Assembly: GCA_963921935.1 (NCBI GenBank) | Contig: OY998180.1 | Coordinates: 62,760,551 to 62,824,550, forward strand | Source of the DNA: Galeruca laticollis | Lineage: Eukaryota > Arthropoda > Insecta > Coleoptera > Chrysomelidae | Reading direction: 5' to 3' | Length of the DNA stretch: 64,000 nt | Shown: positions 10,088-23,133 of the stretch, one piece after another | Layout of the letters: the number at the start of each line of letters is the position of its first letter | Numbering within the stretch: the stretch's first letter is position 1 | Program-made: the position numbers and the translations under genes | The notes under the pieces: generated by a model | Told to the model about the DNA's origin: nothing | What the model saw: the letters and a program-made list of their open reading frames with translations, nothing else | Databases searched by the model: none

Positions 10088-11895
10088 TATATAATAATAA
10101 TAATAATAATGACTTTATTGCTTTGTTATAAGAATACAAGTACAAGCAAAGGCGACGTTCGCTCTTAGATGATGTTTTCGTACTAGAAGCACCAGCTAAG
10201 TAGCGATCTTCCACGTAACCGCAAGAGACAAAACTAAATATCAAATATCCTTTCGTACAATATCTTACATGCTAAGATAACAAAAGTTATGTAACATAAT
10301 TCTGTAAATATTAAAATGAATAATGCCAATTTTACCTGCTTAAAATTAGAATTTCAACGTTATACTATTATTAAATAGAGACTTTTCAATGTTAAGTTTA
10401 AATCGAGAAATGGGTAACGTTTCGTAATCTTCGGGGATTATGTTGTACAGATTTGCAATATTATATGAGAAGCTAGATCGGAATAACGAGGTTTTATGTT
10501 TCGGCATACTAATTTTATTTTTAAATCTTATATTAATATTGTGAGCTTCTGATCTCTTTTTAATTTTTTTCAATAGGTAAAAAGGAATTTTGGTAAACAT
10601 AATTTCATGAAATAGTACTGATCCATGAAGAATACGTCAATTTTTTATGTTTAGCCAGCCAAGGTCTGCAAGATGCTTAGAGGTTGGATTGCGACGTCTG
10701 ATACGACAAATAAATCGAACACACATATTTTGAATTCGCTGCAGTCGGTTTTAATCTAGTTGTGTTAAGGCTGGTCCATATATTACATCACAATAGTTAA
10801 ACTGTGAAAGCACGAGACTATCACAGAGCATAATCTTGGTTGCTTTATTAAATAATTGTCTATGTGAGAATAGAAGTTTTAAGTTGCATAATGCTTTCTG
10901 AATAATTGATGAGATATGATTGGAGAATGTTAAGGAATCATCTAAAACGAGACCTAGGTTTTTTCACAATTAGATAAAATCAAATTATCATTATTAATTT
11001 TCAAATGTATTTCACTTTTGACTTTATTTTTCTCAATTCTACGTCCAAATAGCATAGTTTTGATTTTGAAGGATTTATGCTTAGGCAAAATTTATTAGAA
11101 ATATCTACAATAGTCTCTAATTCTTCATTAATTTTCATACAAGCATTTACAACTTCTGATTCTTCAAAATCCACGTACAATTGTGTATCGTCGTCATAAT
11201 AGTGAGCCATCATATAACTAAAGTAATTTGAAAATTGGGAGGTGTATACGGGAAATAGCAAGGGTCCTAAGATGGAACCTTGCGGAACTCCTCGCCATAG
11301 GTAAATTTTCCTAGATCATTTTTTATTTATAAATACTCTTTGAGATCTATGATCTAAATAGGATTGCATCATTTTTTGTGCTTGTTTATCAAAAAACATA
11401 TAGTTAAATAATGACAAAAGCAGAGGGTGATTAATTTTATCGAATGCCTTTGAGTAATCTAGTAAGATTAAAATGCATAGATGGTTGGAATCAATATAAG
11501 AATAAATGTAATCCAAAACTTTGAGGAGTGCAGTAGTGCAGCTGTGTCCTGGACGAAACCCCGACTGGTGTTCAGGTAGAAGATCGAATTTGGTGATGTG
11601 TTGACGAATCTGTTCATCCATCACTTTTTCTAGGATGTTAGAATAGATACACTGAATACTTATGGGACGAAGTTCATTGAAATCAGCGAGATTTTCCGTC
11701 TTAGTTATGGGTAGAACTTTAGATTCTTTCCAAATTAAAGGAAAAACGTAATTTTTCAGACAATAATTATATATGTGAGTAATAAATGATAAAATATGTG
11801 GACAACAATAGAGAATCATAGTGATATTAATATTATCAGGTCCAGCTGCATTTGAATTTATTGAAAGTATTTTAATAAATAAATATAAAATTTCG
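10088..11895 (-). pseudogene. CR1/L2-like LINE relic, RT to 3' end with (ATT)n tail
   Basis: Read on the minus strand, the element runs from the RT fingers (NAAGPDNINITMI) through the core (ELRPISIQCIYSNILEKVMD, HQSGFRPGHSCTTALLKVLD, LDYSKAFDKINHPLL), GVPQGSILGPLLF (11260-11300), YDDDTQLYVDF (catalytic DD, about 11180) and a C-terminal region to PISRFKLNIEK near 10350. It then ends in an (ATT)n tail at 10090-10110. Several frameshifts and stops separate the segments. The endonuclease is missing. The 5' side is interrupted at about 11890 by the inverted-repeat element. The DDTQLY signature suggests a CR1/L2/Daphne-type clade. Confidence 0.8.
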
Positions 11896-12330
11896 GGTTT
11901 CTACTGCACATCCGTTTTAGTCGAAATTTCAATAATTTCGACATAATAGCCTGACCGTTCTTCGAAGACAAAAAGAACTACTTTCCTGGCTAATACCACG
12001 CAGAATATTGAATACATACCCTTCGAAGAACGTGCCGACGATCGACCCTCTTGTCGATACAGACATCTGTGGTGCTTCGCAACCCCAAGGAGAATGGCAT
12101 AATTCACTGAACGGTTTCGATCTTCTTGGGTCTCTTCAAGAGTGCCGTAATGCCTTCTCGTTCAGAATCTCTAATCTGAACTGAAGATTCCGTCCTACGA
12201 CTACGACAACCTATATTTGGCTCGTGCGGTAACACATTTGCGAGAAGTAGTCAGCTGGCGCCATCTTCTTTTTCAATTGCGGACTCGACCAATTCGACTA
12301 AAACGGAGGTGCAGTAGAAAAACGAAATTT
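11888..12330. mobile_element. 443 bp non-autonomous DNA element with 38 bp TIRs
   Basis: The left end at 11888-11925 (AAATTTCGGGTTTCTACTGC, then ACATCCGTTTTAGTCGAA) is inverted at 12293-12330 with three mismatches visible by eye. The interior is less AT-rich than its surroundings and has no transposase-sized ORF, so this looks like a MITE mobilised in trans. I could not identify a clear target duplication. The first 8-10 bases of the left arm may instead be host LINE coding sequence, in which case the ends begin at TTTCTACTGCAC. It interrupts the LINE relic at 11895. Confidence 0.75.
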
Positions 12331-12373
12331 ATTTTGCATATAGACACCCCTCGTATTTTATGAAATTTTAATT

Positions 12374-12410
<37 letters not shown>

Positions 12411-13942
12411 ATTGGTTCCTATATTTTATTATTTATTATTTGAAACTGAATAATCGTTAAGCATGTATGAAAACTCTATCAAAGGCTAGGGTTCAATTGC
12501 GCCAATCAAATTTACTCTAATTATTGGATTGTGAAATTAAAATGAACAAACTTATGATTTCAGGAATTTTTTTTTATTATAGAAATTAATTGACAGAAAA
12601 TGTGTATACACTACAAAAAAATAAACTACATTTACTTTGGAAAATAAAATTGTTAGATTGATTACTAATCATTAATGCATTCCTCTTTTTTTGAAATAAA
12701 GGCCTATTTTAATTTAGAGATCTCTAATATAATATTTTAAAACGGTACCTTTTATTTACTAAGTTTGTATCCACTTGAAACTAATCTTCACTCTCAATTT
12801 CTTTTTTGTCGTACCATCCAAATAAGCAAACCTGGAGCTGAAGCAATATCACCATCGCTCGTCATCAGAGGATGTAGGTTTTTCATTGGGAAAGTCTTTA
12901 GGTAAATATACTTTTATACATAACTTATCACCTCCAGAATTAAAATATGAATCGTATTCTCCTTCTTTGATAACTTCAGCTATACTTTTTATTTACAATT
13001 ACAGTTCCAAGAAGTGAACTTTCACTTTTCCTTTCTAGTTTTTCTCAAATGTTCGATGTCTTCTCTACCGCATATATAGAATTTTACCACGAATCAAATT
13101 GCAATTAACTCCCTTACGGAGATCACTTGACGTTTATTTTCCAAGAGGTTAGTTTCACTGTTTATACTATGTTTTTCATAAGTTTTTCTTTAAATTTTAC
13201 AACATTGACGAGTTGAATTATTATATTACTTTTTCTTTGACGTTTTAAAAAAATCCCTGACGTTTTTCATTCACCATCATAATTAACATCGTTCCGGGTT
13301 GCTAGCGAAACTTATCTAACTATACATTATGAATTGTATAAACATTGTGTCTTAGTTGACGATTCGCTGTTTATAGTACAATAAACCATTAATTTTTAAG
13401 CCCTATATGAAGCATGAAATAACATTTTGGTATTAGAAATTAGAATGTATATAGATGAGGATTTTTATACATATAAATATTAAGATAACTTATTTACTAT
13501 TTATTAAAAATTCCTGAAATCCCTTGCATAAAACAACATATTTACTAACTATACAAAAATGTATCGTGTTTCTTTCAAATTATTATAAATTTCATTCTAA
13601 TATCGACGGATTCTTTTGGAATTACATCATCTACTGATTTATTAGTGTTAATTTCCGTTGAATCTGAATCGGATTTCAATATTTTCGATTGTGACGGTTC
13701 AGCGAGTATATTGTCTGTTTCAATATCTTTGGTGATTTTCATTCAGTATGGCAGTGAGGATTTTGTTCACTGTTTATACTATCGGCATCTATAATTGATT
13801 TAGAAATGTTTTTGTTTGTACGATTTATAAATATTCGCTAAAATGATGGCTAATAAAGTACAAGATGGGAAAATCAATATGACTTATTCCACTAATACTA
13901 TTAATCCTTATTAAAATTAAATACAACCAAATGAAAATGCTT

Positions 13943-13979
<37 letters not shown>
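12331..13979. other. Unassigned region with two (TA)n runs and weak coding traces
   Basis: It contains (TA)n at 12376-12408 and 13946-13979. On the minus strand, 12990-12761 reads open for about 65 codons with one internal TGA (stretches such as YDSYFNSGGDKLCIKVYLPK and FAYLDGTTKKKLRVKISFK). 13741-13571 reads as a 57-codon acidic stretch. Neither matches a family I know. They could be exons or decayed transposon coding sequence. Confidence 0.35.
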
Positions 13980-13982
<3 letters not shown>

Positions 13983-15359
13983 AAGAATTTAGTCTTTAGA
14001 CTAAATAAACAAGAAAACTCCTAAATGTTGGGGGTGCAGTCAGGGGGCAGTAATTAAACTATGCGAAGATAGTGTGGACTATTTTATTAAAGTCAAGCTT
14101 TCGAAACAGTTCGTTTCTTTTTAAGACAACTGAAATAATATTATACGAATTAATTCACAATTAATATATAACATCGGTATCTTACTAATATTGGGATTAT
14201 TTTTATACAGCAATCGAAACATACTAAATATCTAACGACATATATCTAGATACTAGACAGTCTACTTAAAATTATAAAACTACATTATCACTATTTAAAA
14301 TTTTTATTTCCTTTCTAGAGACTAAGAAAGGTCAACTTGATTCTTAGAAGTAAATTTAGAGGATTTTAAACGTTTAGATAGAGAGTTGAATTCGACTTGG
14401 GTATTTTTTTGTGGTTAATAAAATATTCCAGAAGTAAACAAGTGTAGGATTGTTCTTCTTGTAATAAAATCTACAGTAGAAACGGTGAAGTTTTTCCATC
14501 ACAAGACTTAGTTAACGATATTATTCAACACATACTATGTTGGTACTATCTTGTTCTAATAACAGAAAACGAGCGAAACTCAATACAAGCGTTTGTCGTA
14601 TTGTTTTGATTAAGTTGCATATGGTTAAAGTGACTCTCAGTCACGTGATGGAAAAGACTCAGCGATTCTAATCTATATATTTAAAAAAAATCTTGTGCAT
14701 AAGCAGAATATGTAAATGTGAATGATCAGATTATAGACTGTAATAACTCTAGTGTCCTTGCAATGGAAAAGAACCTACAAAAAAGAACTTTTTTAGAAAT
14801 GATTGAAATTAATAGACACGATAATTATATGAATAAAAGAATTGGCGCCACTTAAGTTCCATATACTCCTACATTTTAAAAATTTCGAATCACAATTAAG
14901 TTAATCCACATTTAGTTTCACGTTTACCCTTTCTGGAAAAAATCATTTTCTTGATAATATTCAGATTTTCAATAAATGTATACTTTTAATATATCTTAAT
15001 ATAGTTTGAACATTTTTATTGATGACATATAGTTTAAACCAAAAACATTTTTTTACACAACTTATTCATTCTCCAAAACTTAACGCCTTATACGTGTTCA
15101 CGTTGAGAATTTTAACCGTTTTACTTTGGTCTTTTAAATAATTTTTCTACTGTTTTAGTCACCTGAATTTACATAAGATCTTTGTTAATAAAGATGAACT
15201 GTTGATAAACTCAATTTTTACTCGAAGTGTTCCTTTTAAAATCTTAACACGTCACGCCCTTTTCCAAGTTTGAAAAAACAATCCTACACTTGTTTACTTC
15301 TGGAATATTTTATTAACTACAAAAAAATACCCAAGTCGAATTCAACTCTCTATCTAAAC

Positions 15360-17897
15360 CAGTGGTCGCCAACCTCTCAATGTGTTGAGCTACTTTGTTA
15401 ATTTTGGAATAAACAGCGAGCTACCCACACGGAAGCCACATAACGCAACGTAAATGAAATAATCCACAGTTAATTTATCATTATATGTATTCATTTTACT
15501 ATTTAACTGGTAATACATAATATATAGGTACTAATAATAAACTGATAACAAAATAACTAATATTAATAGTACGTACTTATTCATAGCTATCTTCCTACCT
15601 ACCAAACGAAGGTGTTTGGAAAATAAACACAAACTTTTATCCAGCCACAACGGCATATCACGAAACATTTAAAAATAGTTAATAATAACAACAGAAAAGT
15701 AACGCATCATGAACATAAACATTGAAAAATAAAAAAGCACGTTCAATGAGAAGGCTGACACTCAGACTCATCGATAATGTTTCTAATGTTTGCAGTATAA
15801 TTTGATACAGCCATTCGAAAACAATTATCCAAATGTTCATCTGTAAGTCGATTGCGATATTTGTTCTCAATAAACTTCATATTGGAAAAAAAAGATTCAC
15901 ACAAATAGGTTGAACTGAATAATGCTTTCACTTTCAGGGCAACACGGCGTAGAACTGAATATTTGTCTTCACTTACAATAGGCCAGATACATTTGGTACT
16001 TGAGACTAACGATTTTAAGGCTAAATCATTTTGAAACTCAATTACTTCCATTTCTGTTGTAGCGATGTCTTCGCCAAAGTTCTGCATAACACAAGTTGCA
16101 AACTGTTGGATATCAATTTCCATAAAGGGTGAAACAACAAACTGCGCTACTAAAGCCATTTCGTAGAAACTATTTCTACATGATATTTGCTGTCATAGGG
16201 TTCTAACGGATTTTGAGATATTTTTTCTGAAAGAATAGGAAAATGCTTGGCATCGCTGTTAATCAGGTTTTGTTCCCAAAACTCCAGCTTTTTGATAAAT
16301 GCTTTTATATCAGAAATCATTTCCGCTAGTTCTTTGTCTCTCTTCTGAAGCTGCAAATTAAGATCGTTCAATTTCTCTGTAATGTCCACGAGAAAACCAA
16401 AATCTCTAAGCCAGATTGAATTTTCTAGTTCCGGAGTCGGTTCATCGTGTTGTTTGAAAAATTTAACTATGCCAGATAGGACGTCATTAGAACGTTTCAG
16501 CACCCGTCCTCTACTTAACCATCGGACTTCAGAGTGAAGGAGTAGGTCCCCGTATTGACAGTCAACTTCATCGCCCAAGGTTTTGACGCTTGAGCTCTAA
16601 TCTTGTTCACAATTTTTACTACCAGTTTCAAAACGTTGTTTAGTTTCAGGAAATTTCCACATGATGCTTGCGGATGGATAATGCAGTGGTAACAGAGAAA
16701 TTGCGGAAAAGTTTCATCTTTACGACATAACGCCACCAGACCCTTATCACAACCCACCATAGCTGGAGCGCCATCGGTTGTCAAGCCTACCATTTTTGAT
16801 ATTGGAATTTTCTCGGAATAAATAATATTTTTTAAATGAGAAAACAAGTCCTGTGCAGTAGTGTGTCCTTTCAGTGGAATAAACTTCAAAAGATCTTCTT
16901 AAATCGTAAAATCACTAAAAACCATCCTGACGAACACGGCCATCTGGGCAGTGTCAACGACATATGTTGATCCATCCAGTTGAAGTGAAAAATAAACACA
17001 GTTATCTAGGTCAGATCTTAACTGTAAAAAAAATATCATTGCTCATTACTTCTACACGTCTCATCACTGTATTAGCAGAAAGTTGCATAGATGTTATAGC
17101 TGAAATTATGTCGTCTTTATTTCTAAAGTTGGCGAATAACGAATCAGCAGCTTCTTAAAACGCCTGTTTTATCATTTCCCCATCTTCATAAGGTTTCTAT
17201 TTTTGTGCAATTATCTGGGACACACGGTACGATGCTTCAGTTGCAGCCTTATTTTTGTCGACTGTTCTTAAATATTGATTGTTGTCCAATTACCTGCTCT
17301 TTTAACTATTCCAGTTTCTCCTTTCTGGCGGCAGAATGTAGTGGGAATGACTTATCATAATTAGAATGTACAGTTTTATGATGTCTCAATATTTTCTTTT
17401 TTAGCAACGGAGACCGAAGTATTACGTAACAAACACACATTTTTATCTTTAATTTCTGTAACAAAGTATTGTTCTTCCCATTCCGAATGAAAGTGGTATG
17501 TCTTTACCTTCTTACAACTGCTTGCTATAATATTATTTTTTGTTGTTCTCTATTAACCCAACCGCTGGACGTTGGTTACGCGTTCAGTTTCAAACTAAGC
17601 GCAATGTCGCCGCACCGTGCGTATTTATTCCGTTCAAAGCAATCCTAATCGTTCTCGAACACTAACGCGCTGGTCCGGCTGGTCGGTTCTAGCCGATTGT
17701 AGCTTGATGGCTTCAGCGGCAGATCGCTCACCGCAACGTTGCTGCTGTTTTTGTTTATTATTATGACAATGAGATTTTTTTGTGGAATTTTCGGAAGCTT
17801 ATCTGATTTTTGCAGTTTGTATTTTTTAAATTATAATCGTTGTGAGAGCTACCAGAATTGAATCCGCGAGCTGCCGGTAGCTCGCGATCGACCACTA
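15360..17897 (-). mobile_element. hAT transposon (Charlie-like) nested in the right arm
   Basis: The element begins CAGTGGTCGCC at 15360 and ends CGACCACTA at 17897, short hAT-type terminal inverted repeats. Flanking 8-mers are atctaaac (15352-15359) and atctaaat (17898-17905), an 8 bp target duplication with one mismatch as expected for hAT. Removing the element restores continuity of the surrounding inverted repeat, which confirms the boundaries independently. The length, 2538 bp, is close to autonomous size, and decayed transposase sequence fills most of it. Confidence 0.88.
15743..17560 (-). pseudogene. hAT transposase relic (GTF2IRD2/ZBED-like)
   Basis: Minus-strand segments in order: a BED-finger-like N terminus near 17520-17300 (WEEQYFVTEIKDKNVCLLRN, then a His-rich tail); the catalytic core at 16889-16600 (KMVGLTTDGAPAMVGCDKG with the DG catalytic Asp, and FLCYHCIIHPQ with the CxxH motif); LLHSEVRWLSRGRVLKR near 16530, the conserved W-L-S-x-G-R block; and a C-terminal dimerisation region near 15900-15790 (ESFFSNMKFIENKYRNRLTD). 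Several frameshifts and stops break it, so it cannot make a full transposase. Confidence 0.85.
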
Positions 17898-18246
17898 ATC
17901 TAAATGTTTAAAATCTTTCAAATTCACTTCGAACAATAAAGTTGACCTTTCTTAGTCTCTAGAAATGAAATAAAGTTTTAAATCAGTGATGTAGTTTGAT
18001 AAATTTAAATAGACTGTCTGGTATCCAGATGTATGTGTCGATTGCTCTATTAAATAATCTCACTATTAATAAGTAAACGATATTGTATATTAATTGTGAA
18101 TCAATTCATATAATATTATTCTAGTTGTCTTGAAAGAAGAAAGGAACTGTTTCGACAGCTTGACTTTAATAAAATAGTCCTTACAATCTTCGCATAGTTT
18201 AATTGCTGGCCCCTGGCAGCATCCCCAATATTTAGGAGTTTTCTTC

Positions 18247-18380
<134 letters not shown>

Positions 18381-18383
18381 TTT

Positions 18384-19080
18384 ACATATATTTTGTGTGA
18401 TGAAATACAAATTTCGCGTAATTGATAAATAACGATCTATAGAAAACATTTGTCCAACATCGACGTTTCTAGCAATGCATCTTTTGACCAATAATTCGTT
18501 ATCATTACCTCTATCACTTGAGTCATGAATAACCAAATAGTTAAGGAACAGTATAATTCCACAATAGTCACATCCTTCCATTTTTTTACATGATTCGCTG
18601 CCTGCTCACCACGATTTTGTCTATAGAATAAATTAAATTGTTCGGCTATTTTCGTCAATAATCGAAAAACAACAAGAAATAATGCACTGCTTCAATATGA
18701 TTAACTTGGTTAGAACATCCAGAATTTTCGTTCCCGAATGAAAGTTTTTTGGTATATAGTTATATTTTCTCTTCCTATGTATTGCCTCGGGATTACTCTT
18801 CTTGGTTTTGTTGTCCTTGATTCTTCTGAAAATAATAAAAAAAAATTATATCTAGTCAAAGTCTAATATATTGAGAATAGAGAAATAAAAAAATCAGAGA
18901 ATAACTACCTAAAGTAGATTCTGTACAACCGCTTCTTGGAAGATGTATTGGTGAATTCGAGTTTTCTTCAATATGATTACCCATTTCATTTTTTGCTATG
19001 ATACGGTTCTCCTCTTCGAAAATCTGGACAACTATCAGAATCACTTTCTGCGTCAAAATTCAAATCTTCGCTTTCGTCAT
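18384..19080 (-). pseudogene. piggyBac transposase relic, N-terminal half
   Basis: The minus strand starts with an acidic leader (DESEDLNFDAESDSDSCPDF near 19070-19010), as in piggyBac N termini. After a decayed linker come IAEQFNLFYRQN, KKWKDVTIVELYCSLTIWLF and ITNYWSKDALLETSML, then a frameshift into a segment (MFSIDRYLSITRNLYFI) matching the conserved M-x-R-x-R-F-x-x-I-x-R-x-L-H-F block. The frame runs into (TA)n at 18380. The central part carrying the first catalytic Asp is missing. It has the same strand and correct order relative to the C-terminal half at 9267-9945. Confidence 0.75.
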
Positions 19081-19375
19081 GCCCTCAGCCCAGTATGCGT
19101 TAGTTAGTTATTTTTATTCTCCTAAGTTATTCCATGAAAAAAATATGCCAAATTGAAGGGAACTTTCAAAAATGTACCCTTTTGTATTCCCTGTCGACGG
19201 CGAAATACAAAACTAAGTAGGGTGACAATGCCACCAAATACGTTTTTCAACAAGTTGCTTACGGGTTTTCCAAGGACAATATAGTGCCAATTTTAGAACT
19301 GGTTAGTGCTAAATTGTGAGATATTCCTGAATTCTCGCGCGATTTTGTTTAGTTGTGGATTAAAATATGTATTTA

Positions 19376-19699
<324 letters not shown>

Positions 19700-19700
<1 letters not shown>

Positions 19701-20215
19701 TTATGTATTACAAATCCCAATATTCTATTTGCAGACTTTTTGACACTTGTTATATGATTATGAAAATGTATTGCTGTAAATAACACCTAGATCCCTAACT
19801 TCTTATTTTAGTTCTAGAACTTCACCATCCATCATACAATCAAAACTAATGGGATTTTTTGCCGAATTATATTGAGATGCAGTTTGTTAGTTATACCTTC
19901 TCAAGAACGTTATTTATATCATTTTGTAAGGAAGCACAATCTCTAACAGTTGTTATTTGTTTAAAAAATTGAAAGTCATCAGCGAAGATTAGATTGTTAG
20001 AATTTATGTGATTTACCAGGAGAGGTCCCTAATTTGATCTCCGAGGTACCTCAGAACTGGCATGAGATTTTCCTGAAGTATTCTTATTGTATTTCACAAT
20101 AAAGTATCTATTTTGTTAGTAACTGTTTAACAGCTTTAGAAAATTTTCTGACAATCCAAACGAACGGATGTTTCTTAGTTGAACAGCATGATGCACAGTG
20201 TCTAAAGCCAGTATA
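19700..20215 (-). pseudogene. jockey/CR1-like LINE reverse transcriptase fragment
   Basis: On the minus strand: ALDTVHHAV (the AFDTVxH catalytic block), a decayed GVPQ-type region, NLIFADDFQFFKQITTVRDC (catalytic ADD), then NPISFDCMMDGEVLEL and RDLGVIYSNTFS. This is the same order and style as the long LINE at 37901-40619, so probably the same family, more decayed. It is truncated on its 3' side by the ATTT array and 5' at about 20215. Confidence 0.72.
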
Positions 20216-20438
20216 TATAACATCTTTTTAATGTATTATGAACTTTATTGCTATCATAACTAAATTTGTTTCAACAGATATATTTGCCACAAATCCTTGC
20301 TCTTATGGTACAAGATAAGGATTTGCATACATATACAGTTTGGAATAAATAATGTGTTCATTGATGCACACATTATTGATATAGCACTGTAATTTTCGTT
20401 GTCGGCTTTATAAAAGATATTAGAAGTTAGATAATTGA

Positions 20439-21090
20439 ATGGTAATGATGGAATCCAGGCGAATCGTTGAACTTAGGCAGGAGTATTTGCGTAAAATAAT
20501 AGGGTACCGTGATTTAAACAGATCTTTAATATATTTAGACGAAACTTGGTTTGATACACATAATGTTGTCAAGCACGAATGGGTTGAGAATGCGTCGTTT
20601 CATTCCCGAATCTTAAATAAAATACAGCACGAAGAGGGACGAAATTCTAGAATTTATAAGAAATTAAAATATTAATATTCCTGAAAATATTCCAGTGAAA
20701 AAAGAATTAATTAAAATAATAAAGAACTGGAATGACCAGAAAGCCTCTCGCTGTATCTTTCCTACAACGAATTTATTTCACAAGTACTATATCTATATTT
20801 CCATAAAATGAGCGTTTAATAGGTAAAAAATCATTTGCATTAAATCTGGTAATACTTTATGGCGGTTACTCCCATACTACTGTATCTTTAGTCCAATCGA
20901 AATTGTTTGGGGTACTGTAATAAGTCGTTTATGTAAATATAATCAGTAGCCATATTTAAGCTCAGATGTCCTTGACAATATTCGGCAAATATTTCGTGAT
21001 AATTTTAGCGATGTATGGTAAAATAGTGTGGCTCATATTAAACGAACAGAAAACGAATGGGTATATTGTTTTAGCGCATATAGCACTAGT
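20439..21090 (+). pseudogene. Tc1/mariner-superfamily transposase relic
   Basis: The plus strand reads RQEYLRKIIGYRDLNRSLIY, then LDETWFDTHNVVKHEWVE (first catalytic Asp in the DETW motif), loses the middle third, and resumes with LIKIIKNWNDQ near 20710 and a C-terminal segment near 20870-20930 reading LLPYYCIFSPIEIVWGTVIS, the conserved L-P-P-Y-x-C-x-x-N-P-I-E-x-x-W block with the third acidic residue. Stops and frameshifts are frequent. Terminal inverted repeats were not found. Confidence 0.68.
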
Positions 21091-21099
21091 AGTTATCCA

Positions 21100-22776
21100 A
21101 CTTGAAAACGATTCTAACAATTCCAGTTAGGTATTAAATTATTATAAATCAGTTTCCGTTAGGTATCATTAAAAGGCAGTTTTATTTTTTATTTTGGTAC
21201 TTTTAACTTTTTTGTTTCTTACGTATTTCTAGTAGGTGGGTAACGTATTTTCCAAAGCCAATAAAACTGCAAAATATAACAATGCATCAAATTAAAACAA
21301 AAAATCTAACTCCATATTCTAATTGATATGTCCGTCCCAATCCTTTTTCCTGGCAAGAAAAGTTCATATTTCCCTGTGGTTCTTGCTGTGTAGACTATTT
21401 TTTCAGAGACTGCACACCATTGGGCGGGATTTGCCCTAAATAGGATTAAAAAAACTTTCTTCACATTGACATTAGAAAGAAAATAAGCTATAATAAGACT
21501 AAAACAATCCCATCTCTGGTAAAAGAAAATGGTGGCTGGTAAATATGGTGTAAGAAACATTGAGTATTATTTTGAGAAAGCATAGATATAATAACTTCCA
21601 CACCTATCAGGAACTTCACAGCGAAGTTTTAGAATTGAACAATTAAGTAGCTGCTCAAAAATGTTCAAAGGTCGCTGATTAGGGAAGGTATAGCTTATTT
21701 ATTTTAGACAATTCACAAGAAAATGAACATTTGCAGTCAAATATTAATTCCACATGTGAGATAACAATTCTACCAATATATCTCTACCAAAATCAGTTTT
21801 AATGAAAAATTCAGTTGAAAAATTTCTTTGGTGCATATTTAGATTGGATCAGCGCTCAATATACAGAGATATGAGAAAAGAAATAATTACTTGTAAATTT
21901 TCAAAAATGGATAAATATAATTGTTAATCAACGTAACTATATCTCATAGATCTCAACCAGATAACTACTCAAAAGTCGAACAAAACTGGCTAAATATTGT
22001 TAAAATTAGACACCTACGATGGTGTTCCTAAAACATGATTCGTAAGAACAAGAAATGTTTTGGTAGGAAACCTATCAAGTTTCACAAATCAAACAAGACT
22101 GATTTTTCCATGTAGAACTGAACGCTGTTTCACAGTTTTTTTATTATAATATGATTATAATTGTATAGAGAGTAAAATATGGATTGATCAACTGAAGCAA
22201 CAAAGTTCATCCAACGTCCTCTATTGGCAATGCTGAATTAGAATTTACGTTCGTCGTGCCAAAAAAAAACATTAGACCAGCTATTAATGAACCACAATAA
22301 ATTATTAAGAATTTTAAAAACTTCAAACACCCTGCTATATATTTGTATAAGGTATACTGGACTGAATCTTCATATTTTGGGGCCTACAATTCACAATTAA
22401 AAGATTAACAATGAAGCCACTTGCATAATAGTCTTATTTTCCACCTACAGCTTCATGATACGCAATGTGTTTTTCTGTCGACTCTGTTTATTTGAAATTA
22501 ATAATATTCGTTGAATGTATCTTGAGTTATCTTACTTTACTTTGAACGTTTTAACTCTATAATCATTCCTCTATATCGAACAATAAATGCTTTTATTATT
22601 ATTAAATCGTTGATACAGATCTACATACCTACATACATTGCCAATATGTGAGGATTTCATTTAGGAAATAAGCAAGAGTTTTCTAGGAAATCAAATAGCT
22701 CTGTTTCTTTGAAAAATATATTCTCAAATTTATTATATTACTGCTTATTTATATAGTACATACGTTTGATTGATAC

Positions 22777-22777
<1 letters not shown>
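21100..22777. other. Unassigned AT-rich sequence
   Basis: A possible 84-codon minus-strand ORF at 21306-21560 has no recognisable domain and no supporting context. No RNA gene or repeat structure was seen. Confidence 0.4.

Positions 22778-22811
<34 letters not shown>
22778..22811. repeat. (TA)n microsatellite
   Basis: Short pure TA run. Confidence 0.9.
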
Positions 22812-22817
<6 letters not shown>

Positions 22818-22938
22818 AGTGAATAAATAATCAAATAAAGAAATACAATAATTTGAAATAAGTTGTAAATTATATAAAAAAGCAATTGTATATTATCCTA
22901 TTTGATAAACAAATTTTGAACAGTGCGCCAAAATAAAA

Positions 22939-23133
22939 GTGAATAGTGACGTGACTATACGAAAAGTATTCCAAAACTTTTATAAAAATCAAGACAGTGA
23001 TATGTTTGTTAATCTACCTAAGTACAGAAACACTAGTTACATAGCGACGGACGTACCAACGGGTGTTGAAAAACCATTTAACAGGAATTCTAAATTACCT
23101 TTTGAAGAGGAAGCAGACATAGAATTTTTGTGA
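22939..23133 (+). other. Small ORF of unknown identity (64 codons)
   Basis: An open stretch with balanced composition, unlike its AT-rich neighbourhood, including MFVNLPKYRNTSYIATDVPT and an acidic end. It matches no family I recognise, has no convincing splice sites I could call with certainty, and may be chance. It could be a decayed exon. Confidence 0.15.

Larger units (their letters stand above)
13980..18245. mobile_element. Long-arm inverted-repeat element, interrupted by a hAT insertion
   Basis: The left arm 13983-14454 is matched in inverted orientation by 15278-15359 joined to 17906-18244, once the hAT insertion is removed. Examples: AAGTCAAGCTTTCGAAACAG (14091) pairs with CTGTTTCGACAGCTTGACTT (18148); GAGAGTTGAATTCGACTTGG (14380) pairs with CCAAGTCGAATTCAACTCTC (15331). 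Arms are about 470 and 420 bp with roughly 80-85% identity by eye. The 823 bp interior (14455-15277) has no recognisable ORF. (TA)n runs flank both outer ends, consistent with insertion at a TA-rich site. Confidence 0.8.
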
